From the NCBI GenBank assembly GCA_964019655.1, contig CAXHTR010000007.1, forward strand, positions 248,001 to 312,000: a stretch of 64,000 nucleotides of DNA, written 5' to 3'. Made by a program: the position numbers and the translations under genes. The notes under the pieces were generated by a model that was not told where the DNA came from, made no database searches, and saw only the letters and a list, made by a program, of their open reading frames with translations. Every line of letters begins with the position of its first letter. Positions within the stretch are counted from its first letter, which is position 1. Below, one piece after another: positions 28,290 through 36,517 of this stretch. Origin of the DNA: Perkinsela sp. pyNocScin1 (taxonomy: Eukaryota; Euglenozoa; Kinetoplastea; Prokinetoplastida; Perkinselidae).

Positions 28290-29591
28290 CTAGCAAAGAT
28301 TCGCGTTAGACATGAGAATCTCAATATTTCCCTCGGCCACGTTCACTTCAGTCACTGCATTGTACGTGTAGCTCCCGTCGATTTCATGGAACTGTGGCCG
28401 CATAGAGAGGCGCCCATGCACAGAGACAATGACACCCTCGCGAATGCTTGACTTTGCAAAATCGCACCACTTCTGGCCTCGGCATTCTATACTAAATGCC
28501 TCTTCCTCCATGATCCGTGTTGGGTCGCTATTGGTGTTCTCTTCTTGTCGGATGGCAGAAGCATGCACTGGTCGTCGAACGAGCACTGAAAATTTAATCA
28601 CAGGGTCGGGCCCGCGTTGGGTGCACTGCAGATCTTTGTTGACTGTGCCGACGATGTGTGCTTCATTGAAATATAAATCGCGCGCCTTTTCAGTCGAATT
28701 TGGCGCTGTATCCTGACTTGAGCACTTTTCTACAGAATGTACAGGTACCGCTACCGTTTTTCCAGATATTGATGTTTCTTCTTTATTCTGTGCTGAAGTT
28801 TCCTGTTCATCCACGATGAAATCGTAAGTTAATGGATACCCCTGAGGAATATGTACACATGGTGAAGAAGGCTCAGTCTCAACTTTTCTCTGCGGAACTT
28901 TGTCGTCTTCTGAAACAGGCGTCATAAGCCTCTCGATTTCTGCCTCCACGAGCTTACACTGCTTATGTAGATCTAGAACTTCTTGCATCATTGGGCAAAG
29001 CGGTTTACCTTCTCTTTCTATCTGCACAATGTCATCGTCTCGAAAAAGATCAATAGCAGCTTGCTTGTGCTCCGTACTCTGACGATGCTCTTCTAGTTCT
29101 CTCTCAGTGCAAAAGGAGCGTATACACACCCGGCACTCAAAGCTTAATTGGCCAGCTTCTTGCTTTACTAATGTACCTCCATTTTCAAAAGCTTTTATTA
29201 GTTTCTGCGGCTTTTCATTAGAATTGACTAGAGGTTTATCCTCAACAGCGCGGGGCTTTACAGCTCTGAGCGTATCGTTACTTGGCTGTGTATTATTTCT
29301 ATGCTTACGAAGAACATGTTTCTTAAGTTCCAGCTCTTTGATAAATCTCTGCCCGCATTGTGTGCACCGAAAGTCAATAATCTTGTTTGCTCTAATGCTA
29401 TCATGCGTGGTGTAGCTACATGTGCAATTAACGAAGAGCTTTTCACATGCTAAAGAAGATGGACTTCTTTTTGGCCGAGAAAGGGCAAGTATATTTTTAA
29501 CCGCCTTGGATAATCTTAGAGAATCATCCAGTCGAATAAGTGCACCTGTTCTTACCTGCCTGAAACTCGTGGATAGTTGCAAAGCCTTCAT
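28290..29591 (-). CDS. KREPA-type RNA-editing core protein (two zinc fingers plus OB fold), 433 aa
   Basis: The N-terminus (MKALQLSTSFRQVRTGALIR) is basic and serine-rich, a mitochondrial import signal. Two C2H2 zinc fingers follow: C76, C79, H92, H97 and C153, C156, H169, H175. After a linker of about 130 residues a single-strand-binding OB fold occupies about 308-425 ('GTVNKDLQCTQRGPDPVIKF', 'GRLSMRPQFHEIDGSYTY'). Two fingers and a C-terminal OB fold are the layout of KREPA1-3 of the kinetoplastid editosome, which bind RNA and hold the endonuclease and ligase modules together. Length is nearest KREPA3; I cannot separate it from KREPA2. It is the first gene of the minus cluster. Confidence 0.88.
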   Translation of the reverse strand: MKALQLSTSFRQVRTGALIRLDDSLRLSKAVKNILALSRPKRSPSSLACEKLFVNCTCSYTTHDSIRANKIIDFRCTQCGQRFIKELELKKHVLRKHRNNTQPSNDTLRAVKPRAVEDKPLVNSNEKPQKLIKAFENGGTLVKQEAGQLSFECRVCIRSFCTERELEEHRQSTEHKQAAIDLFRDDDIVQIEREGKPLCPMMQEVLDLHKQCKLVEAEIERLMTPVSEDDKVPQRKVETEPSSPCVHIPQGYPLTYDFIVDEQETSAQNKEETSISGKTVAVPVHSVEKCSSQDTAPNSTEKARDLYFNEAHIVGTVNKDLQCTQRGPDPVIKFSVLVRRPVHASAIRQEENTNSDPTRIMEEEAFSIECRGQKWCDFAKSSIREGVIVSVHGRLSMRPQFHEIDGSYTYNAVTEVNVAEGNIEILMSNANLC

Positions 29592-30032
29592 TGATCAGTA
29601 ATAGAATGGAGAATTTTAAGAAGAGTGGGCCTACTTGTAAAAGAACAACGTTCTATGTTAAGATCTTTCATAATTATAAATTAGCCCAAGGCATTTACTC
29701 ATTGTAAGTACGCCCCATGATTTCATGACCGCTGCTAAATTTATTACGGACGTTGCTGGCGAAGGATTATTTATGAACCTTCTACGGATATAAGATTCTA
29801 TACCATTTGTTCATGTATTTGAATAATAGTGGGAATATGCTGCTACAGCACCTGAATAATGCACGAGCTACTTTTATAATTATGCATGATCTTATTCTTC
29901 AGCAAGGTGGAATCTTTTTACCATCAAGGTTAATTATGATCTTGTAACTCAATAAGCAGTTATTTCGTGTAGGGTTGTCAAGTTGGATATATTCGCTTGT
30001 ATTACTTTAAGCGTATCTAAGTATCACAAGAA
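29592..30032. other. Divergent strand-switch region
   Basis: Genes point away from this AT-rich 440-bp stretch on both sides (KREPA to the left, the 412-aa gene to the right). In kinetoplastids, divergent switches are the usual transcription start regions for polycistronic units. No TATA box, tRNA gene or repeat is evident. The role is inferred from gene orientation. Confidence 0.6.
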
Positions 30033-31271
30033 ATGGTTAAGAACGGAAACGGCCGTATAAGTGCGCTGTCAATGAGCTATACAGACACGTACGTATTTCT
30101 CTCTGAAGTCGGCACAGAGGGCCATTGGACCAAATTGACCGTCCGCCTCATCAGCAAAGCAAAGCCTGAGGAATTGGTGGAATCTCGGATCTACTATATT
30201 GCGAGTTTTGAGAATCGGCCGGCAATCAGCGATGTCTTTATCTACCAAGGAGGATACTGGGTTGAATCACATGGCGGTATCTACTGCCGTACGTACACTG
30301 CTCTAGAGGACAAGTCATTGCATATCTATGATTTCAAAGTTAAGCTACTAGGTGACTTTCCCGAAGACCAGACCATGGAAGTGCAACATTTTTTTTCATT
30401 TGATCCGGTACCAAAGCGCATTACTGATATTTATCAGGATTCAGTGCATACTCTGCTAGTAGATGTACACGGCGTGACATACACGACAAACGGATTGAAA
30501 TATCTTAATTATGGAGATGATCACCAGCGCACATTAAGTAAGCTAAGATGCCACATGTGTCAATTAACGAGCATTCAAATTCTATATTTAGAGACCAAAT
30601 TGAAGTACTTTATCGGCTTTGGTGACCAAACTGAGAAACCATTGGATGATGAGGTGGTAGTTGTGGTAGTTGGAGACAAGGACGGCATTATCACACTCAT
30701 GTCCATGGATCGGCCAGATCGCATTCTTTCAGTTTGTACAGGAAATACAGCTGAAATTACAAGCATGGCCTGCCGAAAGCAGAAAAACAAAGATGGCAAA
30801 GATGAGCTTATTATTTATGCAACTGATACCGAAAAGAAGCTGACAATACAATGTGGTTTCACTGGAAAGATACAGCATTGTATTGATCTTAGTAGTACTT
30901 ATCCCGATATGTCTGAATTTTATATGTTTAACCTTCTTCGAGTGCCCCTACCGGAGCGAATTGAAGAGTCTTACATGCTGGGTTTTAGTACTGAAGGTGC
31001 GTGCTTGTACGAGATCAATATTGAAACAGGGGCTTTAGTACCTGTATCAAGCATCAGTATAACCAATCGAAGTGAACTAACACCATTAGCAAACAACGTC
31101 ACCGTGCACTTTGCACATGGCGAGTATCCACTTTTCTGTGGAAAGCGAGGAGATGAAAATTTCATTCTTAGCATAGACAAAGAAGGTGAAGATAGTGAAG
31201 TCAAGCGAGTCTTCTTATCCATGCGAGAGTTTCAAGATGCCCCTGTACAAGATCTTCAAAGTTCAGCATAA
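30033..31271 (+). CDS. Beta-rich protein of unknown function, 412 aa
   Basis: The protein shows many short alternating hydrophobic strands with recurring 'HTLLVDVHGVTYTTNG', 'VVVVVVGDKDGIITLMSM', 'LIIYATDTEKKLTIQCG' and 'LGFSTEGACLYEINIETGAL' units. These look like blades of a beta-propeller of the WD40 kind without clear WD dipeptides. No signal peptide or membrane span is seen. It is the first gene of the plus cluster, and its AT-rich codon use resembles the KREPA gene more than the LRR genes. A scaffold role in some complex is likely but the partner is unknown. Confidence 0.88.
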   Translation: MVKNGNGRISALSMSYTDTYVFLSEVGTEGHWTKLTVRLISKAKPEELVESRIYYIASFENRPAISDVFIYQGGYWVESHGGIYCRTYTALEDKSLHIYDFKVKLLGDFPEDQTMEVQHFFSFDPVPKRITDIYQDSVHTLLVDVHGVTYTTNGLKYLNYGDDHQRTLSKLRCHMCQLTSIQILYLETKLKYFIGFGDQTEKPLDDEVVVVVVGDKDGIITLMSMDRPDRILSVCTGNTAEITSMACRKQKNKDGKDELIIYATDTEKKLTIQCGFTGKIQHCIDLSSTYPDMSEFYMFNLLRVPLPERIEESYMLGFSTEGACLYEINIETGALVPVSSISITNRSELTPLANNVTVHFAHGEYPLFCGKRGDENFILSIDKEGEDSEVKRVFLSMREFQDAPVQDLQSSA

Positions 31272-31372
31272 GTACTAAACGACTAGCACTCATTCTTCCG
31301 CCATTCGCCATTTTCTATTCCTATTAAATTCTTTATAAATTTTCAAGATCTCATGCCATCAGTTACCTAGAT

Positions 31373-31768
31373 ATGCCCAGAAAGTACGAAGTTTCAAGTG
31401 ATCGGCAAAAATCATCCAGCACGCAGGCTGATGCTGACTATCTCGCCGCCCTTGCTGCCGAAGAAGCGTATTGCAAAGAACACCATAGGCATCCAGCGGG
31501 CCACCGCTATGATCGTGAGCCAGAAGAATTCGACTGGGCTTTTGAAGACCCCTCGCTTGTTCCCTCTTCCAAAGATGTGTGCTACTGGTGCACAGCTGCC
31601 AAGCCGAGTGCTTATCCGACGTACAGAACTTGCGTCGAATGTGGGTTTGGTGGCCCCATAAAGTCCAAAGGGTTATACACCTGCAAAATGTGTGGGGAGG
31701 CGTATTGCAACGCGGTATGTAGAGATATCCATCGTGGCTCCGGGTGCATGAGCTACGACGGGAAGTGA
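31373..31768 (+). CDS. HIT-type zinc-finger protein, 131 aa
   Basis: The C-terminal half carries cysteines and a histidine at C87, C90, C104, C107, C112, C116, H120 and C125. This is the HIT finger spacing C-x2-C-x13-C-x2-C-x4-C-x3-C-x3-H-x4-C. An additional C70-x2-C73 pair precedes it. HIT fingers occur in proteins of box C/D snoRNP assembly (ZNHIT3, ZNHIT6) and of the SWR1 chromatin complex (ZNHIT1); short size and C-terminal finger fit either. The N-terminal 60 residues are polar and probably disordered. It is 101 bp downstream of the 412-aa gene. Confidence 0.85.
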   Translation: MPRKYEVSSDRQKSSSTQADADYLAALAAEEAYCKEHHRHPAGHRYDREPEEFDWAFEDPSLVPSSKDVCYWCTAAKPSAYPTYRTCVECGFGGPIKSKGLYTCKMCGEAYCNAVCRDIHRGSGCMSYDGK

Positions 31769-31850
31769 ATTTTCCATTCTTTTACCATGTTTGCTTGAAA
31801 TGTCTTCGAACCTTATGACATCTCACTGAGTTCCTCGTAAAAATGCTCAA

Positions 31851-32651
31851 ATGACACTTGATCACCTGCTGCGTCGGCTCATTTCCATCATTTCAGCAGC
31901 TAAGCAGCAGCCATTCGATATCAAACGTAGCCGTGATCTCTACCGCGATGTTGCTGCCCTTGGAGGCGCATGCCCAGGTCTCTACCGCTGGACAATTTGC
32001 ACACCACCAACGCCGATTTGTGCCCATTTCACTGCGCAGTTTGCACACCGAAGTGATGTCATACAATCCCCAGAGCTTTTCCAAGTTGTGAACAGGTGCA
32101 TACCCAGTGAGCTCTTGCGTGTTCTGCGTGGTCTGGTTGCGAATACAATAAATGTGCAAAAGAGTGGGACTTCAAGCATATCCAGCGCCCATAGAACAGA
32201 CATCGCTCTGCAATGCGCAAAGCGCTGCATGGATATTCGCCCTTCGCTATCATTCGACGAAGTCGTGGCGTTTATTGAGCGCTTTGACTCTCTCGATATT
32301 TTCACGTTGTCAATTGGCAAGCAGCTCTTCGACGAGCTCTTCCATCGCTCGTGGTATCTCATCGAAGAGGCACGGCTGGATGACCTGCACCGAATGCTTG
32401 CCTTTGTTTTCAAATATCAGAAGCTGCTGGGACGAGGCACTGTGCAAAGCTACCTTGAAGGTGCAGCCGAGCGGGTTGTTGACATCGTCGGAGATTTTTC
32501 GAAAAGCTGTGAATCAAAACAGCTAGGTGAAGAAGGACGAAAAGTCCAAAGTCGAGTGATAGAAATTGAAAATTTACTGCGCTCGCGTGGGTGGGAGCAC
32601 AAGCAGCTTTGTGAGGCCTCTTCTTTTATTCAAGCGCAATGTAAGAGCTAA
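31851..32651 (+). CDS. Helical protein of unknown function, 266 aa
   Basis: I do not recognise this protein. It is predicted mostly helical, with amphipathic segments such as 'LDHLLRRLISIISAAKQQPF', 'ELLRVLRGLVANTI' and 'VVAFIERFDSLDIFTLSIGK'. A long polar helix lies near the C-terminus ('GRKVQSRVIEIENLLRSRGW'). Paired-helix organisation with F-D-S-L-D-type turns recalls helical-repeat proteins of kinetoplastid mitochondria, but no defined motif supports this. The start follows the previous stop by about 80 bp. It ends the single-copy island. Confidence 0.85.
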   Translation: MTLDHLLRRLISIISAAKQQPFDIKRSRDLYRDVAALGGACPGLYRWTICTPPTPICAHFTAQFAHRSDVIQSPELFQVVNRCIPSELLRVLRGLVANTINVQKSGTSSISSAHRTDIALQCAKRCMDIRPSLSFDEVVAFIERFDSLDIFTLSIGKQLFDELFHRSWYLIEEARLDDLHRMLAFVFKYQKLLGRGTVQSYLEGAAERVVDIVGDFSKSCESKQLGEEGRKVQSRVIEIENLLRSRGWEHKQLCEASSFIQAQCKS

Positions 32652-32780
32652 GCCGGCAGCGAGAAGTCAATGTCGTCGAGGCGTTTCTCAACATCAGCAC
32701 GTGGACGGGCTCGAAGCTCGGTACCACAACCACCGAAGCACCTACCAGTGCTCCCGAACCTCTGTAAATTGAATTATCTA

Positions 32781-32936
32781 GGGGTCAGTCTGAAATCCAC
32801 TGACCCCGACGAGCGAGATTTATAGATGAAACCCTTTTAAAACACCGTAACGCAAATAAATTCGGGAGCTGCTGAGATTATGAATGGCTAGAAGTGGGGT
32901 CAATGTAATTTTTATGGGGTCAAAATAGGGTCAGTG
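32781..32936. repeat. GGGGTCA hairpin and direct repeats
   Basis: A perfect 9-bp inverted repeat (GGGGTCAGT at 32781-32789 and ACTGACCCC at 32799-32807) encloses a 9-nt loop. The same core recurs directly as GGGGTCA at 32896-32902 and 32916-32922, and as GGGTCAGTG at 32928-32936. The cluster lies exactly between the single-copy island and the first gene of the plus-strand LRR array. No transposon structure is evident. Confidence 0.7.
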
Positions 32937-33008
32937 AGGTGTAAAATTCCAAAAGGTTGGGCAGACCGACCGTACCTTTGTGTAGTTCATTACGTCGTTC
33001 ACATTCAA

Positions 33009-34397
33009 ATGCTTTTCCTCTACGCACTTGACGACCAGCACCTCAGCCGGCTCGACCCAGCACTCCTATCTGAACAGACATTAATGGAAATGTTTGTCGA
33101 AGGTTTCAAGTTCCCGCATTACTTTCAAGATGAGCACGGTAACTACACCGACTGCCACGAATGGCTGCCAGTCCTTGTGAACGACGGCGTCGTCACGTGC
33201 TTTGCACTGAAAGAAAGATTTTATGAAGGTGTTTCCGATGGATCGCTGAGCGTGGAGTTCCTTCCACAAACCGTTTACGAATTCGCTGCTATTTACTGTG
33301 GCCTGACTGGCACAATGAATACAGCATTTCTGCCTCGATATCTGCTATCGCTCGATATCAGCGTCAACAGAATTACAGGGACATTCGCAATTGAAGCACT
33401 CCCAGCGTCTTTGATCGCTGCATACATCTATGATAATCTTTTCAGGGGAACATTGCGAATGGAAGCACTTCCGCGAGGTGTGGTCTACTTCGATGCATCA
33501 CAGAACCAGTTTCAAGGACAAGTTAATCTTACGAATTTACCACATCGGTTGAAAACAGTCGAAATAGGTATGAATTGTTTTGAAGGCGTAGTCGATGTAG
33601 GCAATCTCCCAGAAACGTTGATTAACCTGCGCTTTAACCAGCTTCATCGGGTCTCCACATTCCTGAACTGCGTTCGACTTCCCCCTGCACTCGAAGCACT
33701 TTCTGGAGAGTCGAGCAATTTATCTGGCGAGCTAGTATGCAAAGACCTTCCTTCAGGCCTGCGAGATCTTTCGATAGCAGATAACAGCGTGATCGGCGTC
33801 TTTGAAGCTTTAGGTCTACCGAGAGGTCTCACTCATTTTCATGCATATAGGAATAAGATTTCTGGAAGCATCGATACGGCAGATCTACCCCCAGCACTTG
33901 AGAATTTTTCTCTTTCGGGCAATATTCTCGAAGGATCTTTGAAACTTAAGACTTTGCCGCAATTTATAGCAAGCTTCACTCTCGCAAATAACAAACTTCA
34001 CGGGACATTGGACCTATCGAGGCTCCCGCCGACACTTCGCATACTTGAAATTTCGATGAATGCCTTTGAAGGAAATCTCGATTTGACGCAATTGCCACCC
34101 CTTATTACCGTTCTTGATGTCCATGGCAATGCACTTTCAGGAGAGCTTAATCTCTCTCGCTTACCACAGCAAATGATACGCATTCATGCCCATCGAAATC
34201 AGTTTCGGGGGCTTGTCGACTTAGCAAAGCTCCCAGAAAGCCTTAAAGAGATGGATATCTCTTACAATGACATTGAAGGGGAAACGAATGTGGAGGATCT
34301 CCCACAGGCACTGAAGCGCCTTATAACAAAAGGCACGAAGATCGTACGAAACGACACGCTGAAAGATGAGCCACGTGGCATTGACGAGTTCGATTAG
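33009..34397 (+). CDS. LRR family protein, subfamily A, 462 aa, 16 repeats
   Basis: The start is the ATG at 33009 (MLFLYALDDQHLSRLD); the 25 codons upstream in frame are outside the family pattern. Head 'EQTLMEMFVEGFKF' and 'YTDCHEWLPVLVNDG' are followed by sixteen 23-residue LRRs. The tail is the subfamily signature 'LITKGTKIVRNDTLKDE'. Repeat 6 ('LPETLINLRFNQLHRVSTFLNC') is irregular in the same place as in the other five subfamily members, so the irregularity is inherited. It is the first member of the right array. Confidence 0.93.
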   Translation: MLFLYALDDQHLSRLDPALLSEQTLMEMFVEGFKFPHYFQDEHGNYTDCHEWLPVLVNDGVVTCFALKERFYEGVSDGSLSVEFLPQTVYEFAAIYCGLTGTMNTAFLPRYLLSLDISVNRITGTFAIEALPASLIAAYIYDNLFRGTLRMEALPRGVVYFDASQNQFQGQVNLTNLPHRLKTVEIGMNCFEGVVDVGNLPETLINLRFNQLHRVSTFLNCVRLPPALEALSGESSNLSGELVCKDLPSGLRDLSIADNSVIGVFEALGLPRGLTHFHAYRNKISGSIDTADLPPALENFSLSGNILEGSLKLKTLPQFIASFTLANNKLHGTLDLSRLPPTLRILEISMNAFEGNLDLTQLPPLITVLDVHGNALSGELNLSRLPQQMIRIHAHRNQFRGLVDLAKLPESLKEMDISYNDIEGETNVEDLPQALKRLITKGTKIVRNDTLKDEPRGIDEFD

Positions 34398-34451
34398 ACT
34401 GTGATTGCGCCTCGTTGGTGAGTTGACGTCGGCCATCTGTCGGCGTCGCCT

Positions 34452-34756
34452 ATCTCCGTACGCATCTACGAGACTGGTATCGCTGGCACGCTCGACATCG
34501 AGAAGCTTCCACGCCCGCTGATACTCATTCTTATCAGTGTCTACGCGATTTCTGATACAATACATGTCCAAACCCTCCTAAAAGCCCCCAGATTCTCTAG
34601 GTACAAGAGCGAGGTATTCATAAAGAAGTTCTCGTCATCGAGAAGCTTGGTCGCAGCGTCGCACGACTCGACTTAACAAACTGTGACATCAAAGGCATTG
34701 AATTCAAAGACCAAGCGGATGCCAGGAGAACCGAGTGGTGTGACGACAAAGAATAA
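34452..34756 (+). pseudogene. Eroded LRR family relic
   Basis: Two family-like stretches lie in different frames: 'ISVRIYETGIAGTLDIEKLP' from 34452 and 'EVLVIEKLGRSVARLDLTNC' from 34625, the latter ending at TAA 34754-34756. No head or leader remains. The unit fits the spacing of a former array member between the genes at 33009 and 34889. Confidence 0.65.
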
Positions 34757-34849
34757 TGATTTGTCCCAGCAATGCTTCACCCTAATTCGAATCATATATC
34801 TGTAACGTATCGAAATAACCTGACTTCTTTTCCAATCTCCAGTATTTCC

Positions 34850-34884
34850 TTCCTACTTTTCCCCATTCACCGACTTTTTTTTAG
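34850..34884 (+). promoter_or_regulatory. Predicted trans-splicing acceptor of the 34889-35824 gene
   Basis: A pyrimidine tract ending in eight T and AG at 34883-34884 is followed by four A and the ATG. The frame is open upstream of this site (to 34772), but those codons encode the tract itself. The acceptor therefore decides that translation starts at 34889. Confidence 0.75.
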
Positions 34885-34888
34885 AAAA

Positions 34889-35824
34889 ATGCTCACGCAC
34901 ATCACTTTCCAGTGCGCCGACTCGCCCCTTGGCCGCTTTGACCCCGCAGCGCTCACCGACCAGGCCGCGATGGAGCTCCTTGTGAGCGGCTTCAGCGACA
35001 GCTGCCAAAGGCAGTTCCAAGGGCCCACAGGGGAATTTCGCGACGTTTCGTCGTGGGACATTGTCATGTCGCACCACGAGGGAAAGGTTCTTGAGCTCGA
35101 AATCCTCGGCATGGCCGGCGACGACGAGGAAGCGCTCAGCGGAACGTTTGAGACGAAATACCTCCCGCGTAGCATGCACACGCTTGTTATCGCATACTGT
35201 TCGTTCGAGAGTAGCTTTTCCTTTGCAGGGCTCCCGCCGACGTCCCAATCGCTCAATATTATCGAAGTGCCCTTTTCGGGAACGCTCGACTGGGCTTCAC
35301 TCCCAGAAGAGATCGACCGCATCGCTCTTGTCAACACGGGGTTTTCGGGCAGTGTAGACCTCACTGTGTTACCGGACTCCCTCAAAGAACTTTCGCTTCG
35401 ATCGAACCGCTTTGAAGGGGAAATCTGCTTGACTTCCCTGCCCCCACGTATGTTCCTGCTGCTCATTCAAGACAGCAACTTGACGGGCAGTGTTGACCTC
35501 AGCCGCCTGCCAGAGACTCTGGTTGAGCTCGACCTCTCGAGCAACGGCCTGACAGGCGAAGTTTCCCTCGAAGCGCTCCCAGTGAAGATGCAATGCTTGA
35601 ACATCAGTGACAACGCTTTTACAGGGGAATTGGCCATCGATACGCTCCCAGCGGCCATGTGCGACCTCTTCGTCTTCGCCAACGACTTCTCGGGGGAAAT
35701 CGACCTGAGCGTGGCGCATGCGGGCTTTCGGCTTGACGCACACAGCGAGCCGCAGTTCGCGCACCGGAGAGGTACAAAGATGAGAAACGCGAAGCTCCGC
35801 GTAAAGAAGCGAAACGATGCATAG
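34889..35824 (+). CDS. LRR family protein, subfamily G, 311 aa, 8 repeats
   Basis: The N-terminus is MLTHITFQCADSPLGRFD, the head 'DQAAMELLVSGFSD', the cap 'DVSSWDIVMSHHEGKVLEL', then 'FETKYLPR'. Eight repeats follow and then a strongly basic tail ('RGTKMRNAKLRVKKRNDA') that no other member has. The 'ETKYLPR' entry links it to the minus-strand genes at 5278 and 12646. So related copies sit in both directional clusters on either side of the single-copy island. GC-rich codon use also matches those genes. Confidence 0.92.
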   Translation: MLTHITFQCADSPLGRFDPAALTDQAAMELLVSGFSDSCQRQFQGPTGEFRDVSSWDIVMSHHEGKVLELEILGMAGDDEEALSGTFETKYLPRSMHTLVIAYCSFESSFSFAGLPPTSQSLNIIEVPFSGTLDWASLPEEIDRIALVNTGFSGSVDLTVLPDSLKELSLRSNRFEGEICLTSLPPRMFLLLIQDSNLTGSVDLSRLPETLVELDLSSNGLTGEVSLEALPVKMQCLNISDNAFTGELAIDTLPAAMCDLFVFANDFSGEIDLSVAHAGFRLDAHSEPQFAHRRGTKMRNAKLRVKKRNDA

Positions 35825-36517
35825 CTGTATTGATGGCGTGCTGAAGATAGGGGTAGAATGAAGAAAAGTGATATGAAGTGGGAATGAAAATGGGTTTGCT
35901 GTGGTCACATTGTTTATAGTTTCTTGCTTTGTTGTGTAAAAGAATGACTGTATACGGCCAGCTGGTACACGAGGCCACCTCCTGGTAGGTTTCCATCTAA
36001 ACTTCGCGGACTGCTGATGTGCGGAAAGTGTAAGCTTGTGATTTCTTAGATGACCAACCGTCATGAAAGGTGTTGGTGCCTGATGCGCGCACTGTCTAGA
36101 AGGGATCCTGGAACTGTAAAAAATTGTGCTAACTTTATCGTTTTGAAAGACCTTGAGCCCTGAAAACAGGATTTTGGCGATCATGGCCCAGTCTTATTTG
36201 GGTGATGATAAGTAATATGAACGAGATGAGCCACGCTGAGCCGAAAACCGCTGCTGTTAACCTCAAGGCCACTTCCTCTTTACTCCGTCAAGCCCCTTCT
36301 TCAGAGACTAATACCCTGCTGGAGCTTTGAAAACCCTATCGTATACTGCCCTTAATCGAAGATCTGGATATCTTGCTGAAAAAGAGATGCTTGCCGATAT
36401 TTGATTTATGCATAGATTCGTTCTGCATAAATTGAATTTAATCTTGAGACCTACTCGCACGCGATTTCATTGCCGCAAGCGCTCAAAGATTACAACTTTT
36501 TCCTTCAATACTCAACA
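35825..36517. other. Gene-free spacer
   Basis: A long minus frame overlapping the end of the 34889 gene (35369-36184) is an antisense shadow. A 38-codon plus frame at about 36217 has no family motif. Nothing else is supported. Confidence 0.45.

Noticed and set aside
34889-35824. Interpretation of the LRR proteins as plant-type receptor kinases
   Set aside because: The cap and SG turn are plant-like, but no member has a transmembrane segment or kinase domain, and the repeat is 23 rather than 24 residues.
35369-36184. 271-codon minus frame across the end of the 34889 gene
   Set aside because: Half of it is the antisense shadow of the LRR gene and the rest runs into spacer sequence; it runs against the transcription direction of the cluster.
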